From positions 7,027,084-7,091,083 of the forward strand of contig NC_062216.1 of NCBI RefSeq assembly GCF_902686445.1: a stretch of 64,000 nt of DNA, written 5' to 3'. The stretch is from Sciurus carolinensis. Lineage: Eukaryota; Chordata; Mammalia; Rodentia; Sciuridae. The notes beneath the pieces are model-generated. The model was given only the letters and a program-made list of their open reading frames with translations, did no database searches and was not told the DNA's origin. How positions within the stretch are numbered: position 1 is the first letter of the stretch; each line of letters begins with the position of its first letter. A program made the position numbers and the translations under genes. Shown in pieces: positions 56,913 through 64,000 of this stretch.

Positions 56913-59080
56913 GTAAGTGGAGGCCTGGGTGAGTCAAGAGCTTGGGGGCAGCATGGGTCAGAGTCTGGCTCAGATATTGCTGATTTGGCCTCTACATCTC
57001 AAATCTCCTGTTACAACCCATGAAGGCCGGGCCTGGGACCTGCTCACAGGTAAATTAGTCCCTTCATATGATGTGATGAGATACCTTCCATCCACATTAG
57101 CAGCCTACTCAGCCAAGTGTTATTACTTCTCTTGAATTCTGGCTCAGTATCATCACCTTTGGAACATTCAAGTCTTCCTTCTAGGAATCCTAACAACAGA
57201 CGCTTTCCAAAGAACTTCAGCAATCCTAGTAATCCTCCAAATTGCTGGTGCACAGGTCTGCATCTCTAATCTAAAACAAAGCTTAACTAAGTCTTGAAAG
57301 TCTATCTTAGCCTTCACACTGCAGAGCTGGCTTTGTTTGTGCTGACTCATGGCAATTTGTATTGTTGCACCCACAGGTCAAGTGCAAGGACTGTGGGGCC
57401 TTTGGACACACTTCAAGGAGCAGAAGATGCCCCATGAAGTGCTGGTGTGGGGACTGGCCCCAAAGACCTTGGACCCAAAGAAGGAGAAGGAATACCAGTC
57501 ACCAAGGCAGCTTAAGTCTCTCCACGACACAGGAAGCTTTAACCAGCCTGAGAGACAGAAGGACCAGGGACAAATGTGAGTGATGGGTAGGGGGATCCAA
57601 GCCTGAGCACTGAAGTCAAATGGGTGGTGTCCTTCCTTCTCCGCACAATGATCACAGCCATGTGCAATGACAGGGTAAGCAGAAAAGAAATAGGCAAGGA
57701 CATCACTTCAGAATGTCACACCCTGGATGTCACTCTTTTCCCATGCCTCCAGTAAGGGGCGGGATTCAGGGTCCTGTAGGAACATGACCTTGATAAGCAC
57801 AAAGGCGATGAGTCCTTGTGATTCAACTTAGTTGAAAATGAGAAGGGCAGGCTGGAGTTACTGACTGGGTGGGACATAAGGGAAGGCACAGATGTAGGAG
57901 TGGTCAAACTGTATGAGAACAAACACTAAGGGAATTGGGACATGAACTTTTACTTTCTGCTCTGGATCCATCCAAATACCTTGGTTTGTTCTGCAGGCAA
58001 GAAGAGCAGCAGAGGAAGACTGCTCCAGAGACCTTCTAGGAGACTTCTGGGGAGGCCGCTATCAAATTGGAAGGGAGGGACAGAATCCAGTGCCTATCTG
58101 AGGGTGCGTCTCTCCCTGGTGGGCTGCCCTTTTTCTGCTCTGGATAAACTCAATTTCTTCCTGGTCCAATTCCCTGATCCTTAGTGACTTGCTATAGCTT
58201 ATTAATGTCAATATGACTCAGGCTTGTGTGTATTTCAGGTATGGTGTTTGCAATACTTTGTGGGATTCCTTTCATATCTCTCCTGACATGAGATGGGGGC
58301 ACATATGGACCAAGTTTATTCCCATGTCTCAAAGGATAGAATGTACTATGCAGGAATATTCTTACTGAAATTGGGTGAACACTCTGAACTTTCGTATGAA
58401 ATCTCCTCAGCCAAAGCACTCTGCTCAAAGGAACATTAGCCATCTGCATCACACTTTAAGTGGACTTTTACATCTCAAACTATGAGGTCCAATGTTAAGA
58501 ATGGGATATTTGCCAATATGCCATGAAAGGTGTGAGGTTGATATTATAATTGGTGTTCTAGTAATGACCACTGAGTTGAAGCACACCTTTTACATTGGGT
58601 GACTGTTGAATCGTCTTACTCTTGAACTTCATGTTCTGTAGTCCTTTGCCTATTTGTTTGGTTTCCATTTTTTCATGACAGAGAGCAAGTATAATGAATG
58701 CTTTATGTGTATGTCTTGTCATGCAGGAAACCAGCAGGCCCCTGCCCTTCCAAATACCCTGCAAGAGTTCTGTCCTGGGCCCTGTGTTGGAGAGTCAGCC
58801 ACCTGTCAAGAACACTGATGAGAGACCCATCCTCCCTATAGCACGGCCCTTCCAAAGAAATGAACTTGATTTCTACTCCATCCCTATGCCCATGAAAGGA
58901 GAAGAAGTAGCCATCACTGGCACGAGCCAGCCAGCAATAAGGCAGTCTGCCCAGAACACTGCCCTCCATATGAAGGGAGAAGATGAAAATCCAGAGGGTG
59001 TCTCCCTTAATGTTGCCCAGGCTACCTCTAAAAGCCAATTGTGTGTCAGGTGCTCCATCCTCAATGGCCAGGGGCCTTGA
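56802..59080 (+). CDS. FAM90A-like: FAM90A-like copy 4: predicted spliced ORF of 256 codons
   Basis: Predicted coding exons are 56802..56912, 57377..57575, 57997..58103 and 58727..59080 (stop TGA at 59078). Donors GTAAGT, GTGAGT and GTGCGT and acceptors CCCACAG, TTCTGCAG and CATGCAG are all present, and the exon phases join into one open frame. The zinc knuckle is complete: CKDCGAFGHTSRSRRC at residues 40..55. Right after it, a one-base deletion relative to copy 1 puts about 45 residues in a new, arginine-rich frame; a two-base deletion in exon 3 (relative to copy 3) restores the family frame (NWKGGTESSAYLRV). Human FAM90A1 is about 464 residues, so this product would be C-terminally short. 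Promoter and first exon are conserved. It may be a pseudogene that still looks open, or a transcribed truncated protein; expression data would decide. Confidence 0.6.
57377..57575 (+). other. FAM90A-like: FAM90A copy 4 zinc-knuckle exon
   Basis: Follows TTGCACCCACAG and precedes GTGAGT. 199 bases, one fewer than copy 2's 200-base version; the missing base falls just after Met-Lys-Cys-Trp. Confidence 0.75.
57997..58103 (+). other. FAM90A-like: FAM90A copy 4 exon 3
   Basis: Follows TTGTTCTGCAG; donor GTGCGT at 58104. The same exon begins at 7014 (copy 1), 27211 (copy 3) and 21019 on the minus strand (copy 2). Confidence 0.7.
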
Positions 59081-59677
59081 TGAGAGCAAACAGCCCTGCC
59101 TGCAGGTTACAGCATTGAGAGCAGGCCAGTTCCCTAATCTCAGTTTCAGGGCCCCCATCAAGAGGCATGCCGAGGATCCTGTCAATGGAAGCCAGCAAAG
59201 TTTCCAAAGAAACTTAGAGTCGACCCCAGCATGACTCCATATTGGAGCACTGGAGGTCCAGGCATGGAGGTTTACACATCTGTGCAATGTCTGCTTTCTA
59301 CAAGTGGACTCAGAATCAAAGTGTCACTCCAACTGATCAGGAAAACTCCACCCCAGGGTTCCAGCATGGGTCTTTACCCTCCATGGAAAAGCCCTGTCCT
59401 GAATCCTGTCCCACCCTGCACAAAGTCCAATCCTCCACTGACCAGCTGTGTTCCACAACAGACCCTCAGAATGGTCTTCAGGAGACTGCACCATGTCTGT
59501 TGGAGTTCCAGGTTCATTACTGCTCCCCCTACCTTTCCCCCTACAATGACCAATGCTCCTGCTATGAGTGCCCCTTTTCTTCACAAGTCTGAGGGACACA
59601 GTTCCCATGTGCCTGTGAGTTGCCTCTATGAGGACCTTCAGGAATCCTCCTGCCCTGAGGTCAGTGACAAGGAGTGA
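58727..59677 (+). pseudogene. FAM90A-like: FAM90A copy 4 last exon, with an out-of-frame block
   Basis: Begins after CATGCAG. Frame 0 runs ETSRPLPFQ... to stops at 59078, 59081 and 59138. In that block the family similarity (PNLSFRAPIKR) is in the +1 frame; after about 59185 it returns to frame 0 (KFPKKLRVDPS) and stays open to 59677, with LRMVFRRLHHVCWSSRFITA and a C-terminal CLYEDLQESS block ending at a family-typical stop. So two frame changes isolate the C-terminal third from the start. Confidence 0.8.
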
Positions 59678-61437
59678 GGCACTCCATGGCTGGGAAAACT
59701 CACCTTCTAGTCTCAAGTGACCTGGAGAGGACTGTGGGACTGAGGTGCAGGAAGCAGGCTGCACCTGGGTCATAGGACCTCCCTACCTATGTGGCAGATG
59801 CAAATTTGGAGACTGCATAGAGTGCTGGAGCACACACAGACATTGGCTCTGAATGACAGAAGTTTCAGATGTGACTTGTCAACTGGGCTGTGAAGGACTT
59901 CATATACGCTCCATAGAATGGAAAATGAATGGGGATATGTACGTGTATATATTGAACTATAGTGTAAAGAGGAGGCTCAGGTGACTCTCTGTTGTCCTGT
60001 GACTGAATTGAGGGCAAACAATGGCCAATCACTGGGTCCTCTGTCTTTGCAGTCGTGTCCTGGCTTGTGATGGGAGGGCTTGACTGTAGAGTATGTCAGT
60101 GGAAAACATTGAGAACAGTTTCCTCGGCCTTACTCATTCTGCTCATTTACTTTCTTTGCAAACATAGACTTAAGTTTCATTTTAATCCTAATAAAATCTG
60201 TCCATGTTTTATTGTGTCCATAGTTTGAGTGCCTAGCTGTTCACATCCCACTCAAAACCATTCCTCTCCTGCAAAGTGTATTTTCTGTGCACTGGTTCTC
60301 AATTTGCCTGACTTGTTACCTCCCAATTGTCTCAGATATTGTCAATTCAGAACACTCATTTTGAGCAGTGAAGTATGTGTCACTGCATTTTCCCTTGTTC
60401 CATAGTAAAGTCATGAAATTGATTATTCCAGATAAAAGAGTTCTTCTGATCATTTTGAGTCTTGAACCTTGAGGCTTTTACATACTCTCCAGGTGATCCT
60501 AAAAGTCAGCAATTGGGGAATCACTGCCATTGGTGGAAGGAGTACTTGTCTTCACATGAAATTGCCATGCCTAATCTCTACAACCGGTCTGCCCAGGATC
60601 CATGACCACTCTGTGAGGAAGATTAATCTCTAAGGAAGATTAAGAAACTGAACTCCCACTCCTCCCTGATGACACTGACATTGGTGTCCCTATTCAGAGA
60701 CTGTGTCTGGACTGCTGAAGATCCTTCTTCTTCCAGGCAGGTGACCCCACTGAGGACCTGCGAAGAGATACATTGGGCTCCTCATGGCTTCTGGCACCCT
60801 AAGGTATGGGCACCTCTTTCTGTAGCTGGGCTGAAATGACTCAACGGTGCTTCTGGACTTCAAGGATTGAGCCAAGGATAGAAATCTTCAAGATGTCAGT
60901 AGTGTGGCATTTGTTACTTCCTGCCACAGTCGATCCTACAATACTGATCTGGGGGACACAGGCACAGCATGCTAAGTCCCTCCCACCAACTCTTATTCCT
61001 TCTGGAGACTCCAGTGGGTTCTGGAGTACTCCCCCTTGTTCCATGAAAGGTCACTTGATTTCTGAACCTGAATAAATGTAGATGCAGAAAAAATGATGTC
61101 CGGGCAACGCAGTTTTAGGAAAACACTATCCATATTTTTTAGTAGAGTAGTCTTTACTGCACCTTTCCTGATTCCTCAACTGCTGTTCAGAGGGTAATGT
61201 GTATTGGCAATGGTGCTGGGAAGACCAAGCCGTGTGTGAGTTCATTCTCATACCCCTTTGTGTGAGCACCTGCAGTGACACATGAACATCCAGACAAGGA
61301 AGGAATAGTACAGACAGCCAAGGGATGAGAAGGAAGAGTGCAGAGCAGGGACAGGAAAGATTTCTGCTACCCACTCTGCTCTCAGGGCTAGTGAACTCTG
61401 GACCCACCTCATGGGTGTAGGGATTTCAGGTCAGTTA
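59678..61437 (+). repeat. 3' flank of the FAM90A duplicon (copy 4)
   Basis: Matches the flanks of copies 1, 2 and 3. A candidate polyadenylation signal AATAAA is at 60190, about 510 bases after the family stop. Similarity to copy 1 stops at 61437, where the class II ERV LTR begins, about 280 bp short of the duplicon end seen in copies 1 and 2. Confidence 0.7.
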
Positions 61438-61438
61438 A

Positions 61439-61760
61439 TGTATAGAGGAGCAAAAGTCCTTTGAGGAAAGCACACTCCTCAGGACAAAAGGTGCTTAGAG
61501 ATGCTCTGCAAATCCTCTGTTCTTGAGGCCTGGAGACATTACCATGTTATAAAAGCCTTTGGTACCAGTGAACTCTGAGAAGCAAGCAAATTGTGTGATC
61601 TGCACATGCACAAAGCCAACTGTACTATGGAGCCTAGGTAACTTGATATGAACCTGGAAGAGATAATAAACTGGACTGGTTTTCCCACGAAAGTCACTTC
61701 TTCCTCTTCGCCACCCTGCGTGTTTGCTTCTTTATTAGCTCTCCCATCAACACTTATAAC
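61439..61760 (+). repeat. Probable 5' LTR of the right-hand class II ERV
   Basis: Starts TGTATAGAGG where duplicon similarity ends. TATAAAAG at 61548 and AATAAA at 61665 are spaced as in a short LTR. It ends just before a primer-site-like sequence at 61761. The terminal CA is not preserved. No partner LTR is in the window. Confidence 0.6.
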
Positions 61761-61778
61761 TGGACCCCAATGAGCCTT
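61761..61778 (+). promoter_or_regulatory. Primer binding site-like sequence (tRNA-Lys type, weak)
   Basis: TGGACCCCAATGAGCCTT resembles the class II site TGGCGCCCAACGTGGGGC at about two thirds of positions and directly follows the LTR. Confidence 0.4.
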
Positions 61779-61950
61779 TACAGCTGGTGCTCTGAGCAGT
61801 GATCCTTCTGACTTGTTGTCGGGAGATGGGCAGAGCTTTCTCCTTGGAACACGCTTTGGCATGCATCACTCATCTACTGGTACCGATCCCACTGGTAATG
61901 TCAGCTGACCATCTGACCATCAAAATCATCATCAGACTGAACATTCTTAT

Positions 61951-62133
61951 TTGCTTCATAAGGCTAAACATACTGTAAGTAATGCTGATCTTGCTGCTTT
62001 GCTGTCTGAAATAGATTCTTGCTGTCCATGGTACCCAGAGAGTGGGTACTTAAGACCCAAAGTTTGGGAAGACATAGGTAAAAAATTGCAAGAGGAGCCT
62101 AAACCTCTGTTACATGCTTGGTATTTGTGTTGA
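61951..62133 (+). pseudogene. gag: gag matrix remnant of the right-hand ERV
   Basis: Contains LLSEIDSCCPWYPESGYLR followed by a WEDIGKKL segment, the same block type as the left provirus matrix (SPWFLEEG). Ends at a stop at 62131. Confidence 0.75.
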
Positions 62134-62197
62134 AATACTTTCTCAAAATAACCTTGACAGAGCCACAAACTTCTCTGGTAGTCTCTGAGACTGAAGT

Positions 62198-63075
62198 TTG
62201 TTCTCAGCCCTCTCCTTGAGTTCCTACTCCTCCCCCTCCTTCTCTTCCTCCCCTAGTCCAGTCCATTTATCTGAATATCTCAGGCAGGTAGCTGCAGAGG
62301 GAGAAACTCAGACCTTGGCTGTCTCCCCCATTAGACTGACCATTGCAAATCAGCCAGAATATGAACAATTGCCTTTTGCTGTTTTTAAAGATTTAAGAGG
62401 GACAGTGTTTGAGAGTGGAATTAATAGTAATTTTCCTCTTAACCTGATAGAGGGACTGGGAATGGGTTATGCCTTGGTTTCCAGTGATTAGAAAACATTG
62501 GTGAAAATGGTTACTTCTCCTGTCCAATATACAGTGTTTTCACAAGAATACTCTGATTTAGACCATGTTGAAGCTGAGGATAATGCTCAAGGGAATGTTA
62601 CTATTGATTATGATGACCTGTTTGGTGTGGGGCAAAGAGGGCCATTACAACAACAAGTTCAGTTGTCCACAGCTGCCATTGCCCAGATTAGAACCTCAGT
62701 TTGTGAGGCATGGTGGAGGATCCCAGACACTCGGGATCCTTCCAAGTCCTTTGCTGGAATTTGACAAGCCTCAGGGGAGTCTTTTATTAATTTTATTAAC
62801 CAATTGACTAAAGTTATCAAAAGACAAGTAGACAATTTGGAGGTTGCCAGTATTCTGATCAAACAACTGGCTTATGAAAGTTCATCCAAGATCATAAGGA
62901 AGTAATAAAATCTATTAACCATAAAGAGGATACTATGCTTTCTGATTTTATAAAGGCATATCAAAATGTTGGTACTGAGACTCATAAAGTGGCTTTACTG
63001 GCTGCTGCTCTAAAGTCCCCTGATAAACTTTGATACAATTGTAAAAATCTAGCCATCTTCAAAAGGACTGTAAGA
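62198..63075 (+). pseudogene. gag: gag capsid and nucleocapsid remnant of the right-hand ERV
   Basis: 62198..62491 ends with VFESGINSNFPLNLIEGLG, like the start of a betaretroviral capsid. 62498..62764 continues it to a stop at 62762. Just after that stop comes QASGESFINFINQLT, the major homology region. At 63030..63075 a zinc-knuckle-like YNCK...FKRT is present with Cys and His positions lost. Stops separate every piece. Confidence 0.8.
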
Positions 63076-63125
63076 TAAAAAAAAAAAAGCCACAAAAATA
63101 GCCCACTCAGAAAATTTTCAATCTG

Positions 63126-63640
63126 TCATAAAGGATTTTATTGGGCTAATCAATGCAGATTCAATGTGGATTGCCTAATCCTTATTTAATCCTTCATGAA
63201 TTTTCTTTTTATGTAATAGACTTAAATGACTTTTTTCTTGTTCCTCTTGTTCATGATGATAGGGAAATGTTTTCCTTCACAGTTCCTTTTGTCAATCATC
63301 ATAAGCCTGCTGATAGATATCAGTGGAAAGTTGTTCCTCAAGGTATGTTAAATAACCCCACCTTATGTCAACATTTTGTAAATAAGGCTCTGTAGCCTTT
63401 CTGGCAATTATTCCCACACATTCCTGTTTATCATTATGTGGATGATATATTGATTTATGGGCCACCATTTACAGAAGATACATTAACTGAATTACAACAC
63501 ACTCTATTACAATCTGGCCTCCATGTGGCCACAGGAAAAATTCAATGACAACTCCCTATTAGCTATTTAGGACATAAGATACTCCAACGTTCTTCCATTC
63601 CTCATATTGTAAAATTGACTCTTCCTTTCATATTTTCTTT
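63126..63640 (+). pseudogene. pol: pol reverse transcriptase remnant of the right-hand ERV
   Basis: [12 protein letters not shown] holds the first catalytic Asp; [19 protein letters not shown] and YHYVDDILIYGP follow in order. Stops at 63393 and 63546 break the frame. Confidence 0.85.
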
Positions 63641-63706
63641 GTTCATTTGCAGTGATTTTTAGGACATTTAAATTGGGCTCAACAATATATTTCTTTAACT
63701 ACTGAT

Positions 63707-63934
63707 TTGTTGTCACCTTTTTCTCAGCTGTTGAAAAAGCAACATAATCCCATCAGCTTTTTCCAGTTAACTCCTGCACTGACTACAACTCTTCAGCATG
63801 TTAATGAGAAGTTGTCTTCAGTTCTTATAGACAGACTCCCAACACTCAGTGTTCCTTTATCTCTGACAATCTTTACAGAAAGGCTTATGCTTTTGTTGCA
63901 GTTGTTACCACCCATAATCAAAACTTACCTATAA
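63707..63934 (+). pseudogene. pol: pol RT thumb/connection remnant
   Basis: An open stretch after the RT palm; text such as LSPFSQLLKK fits the connection region by position. Continues toward the window edge with a stop at 63932. Confidence 0.55.
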
Positions 63935-64000
63935 TAGAGTGGTTATATTCTCCTCACTTTTCAGGAATCAATATTCTCCCTTTCGCTGAAATATATGTTT

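Larger units (their letters stand above)
61439..64000 (+). mobile_element. Class II ERV, defective, running off the right window edge
   Basis: LTR, primer site, gag pieces, then RT on the plus strand. Nucleocapsid's second half, protease and the RT N-terminus are missing: the NC-like CYNCK/FKRT remnant near 63030..63075 is followed within about 100 bases by RT palm text. It has replaced or split the end of the FAM90A copy 4 duplicon. Not related by eye at the LTR to the left provirus. Confidence 0.85.

Noticed and set aside
58703..59287. 194-codon minus-strand ORF
   Set aside because: Shadow of the FAM90A copy 4 last exon on the opposite strand.

Overview
This is a mammalian nuclear window, most likely from a squirrel-family rodent (ground squirrel or marmot type). 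The lineage call rests on composite SINEs in which a B1/7SL-like left half is fused to an ID-like right half with the 'ggatgtggctcagtgg' core (about 32.8, 33.5 and 41.0 kb), plus an L1 family whose 3' ends recur several times. Species was not determined. There are no bacterial-type genes, rRNA genes or CRISPR arrays. Nearly all of the sequence is duplicated gene copies, endogenous retroviruses (ERVs), L1, SINEs and simple repeats.

The only gene family recognised is FAM90A (CCHC zinc-knuckle proteins). Four copies of one duplicon of about 6 kb are present. Copy 1 (+, about 15..8694) has a provirus in intron 2. Copy 2 (-, about 23770..19470) keeps its promoter but is decayed. Copy 3 (+, 27165..28877) lacks exons 1 and 2. 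Copy 4 (+, 54802..59677) has a TATA box, a non-coding first exon, plausible splice sites and a predicted spliced ORF of 256 codons that keeps the zinc knuckle. Copies also share introns and 3' flanks (to about 10.7 kb for copy 1, down to about 17.4 kb for copy 2, to 30311 for copy 3, to 61437 for copy 4), so they are genomic segmental duplicates, not processed retrocopies.

Three ERV lineages interrupt the cluster. (i) A class II (betaretrovirus-like) provirus on the minus strand at 1002..6719 has paired LTRs and broken gag, pol and env. (ii) A gammaretrovirus-like, apparently non-autonomous, VL30-like element on the minus strand at 33688..40004 has 561-bp LTRs, a tRNA-Gln-like primer site, a gag matrix remnant, an env transmembrane remnant and a long AT-rich interior without pol. 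An older copy of it is split into 30312..31403 and 51417..54185. (iii) A second class II ERV on the plus strand runs from about 61439 past the window end.

Layout: 0-10.7 kb, FAM90A copy 1 with provirus (i); 10.7-17.4 kb, L1 fragments and AT-rich DNA; 17.4-24 kb, inverted copy 2; 24-27 kb, unassigned DNA with a possible LTR; 27.2-30.3 kb, copy 3; 30.3-54.2 kb, nested ERV/SINE/L1 block with a GC-rich segment at 49.6-51.3 kb; 54.5-61.4 kb, copy 4; 61.4-64 kb, ERV (iii). All similarities were judged by eye from the sequence and from knowledge of the families; no alignment or database search was run.
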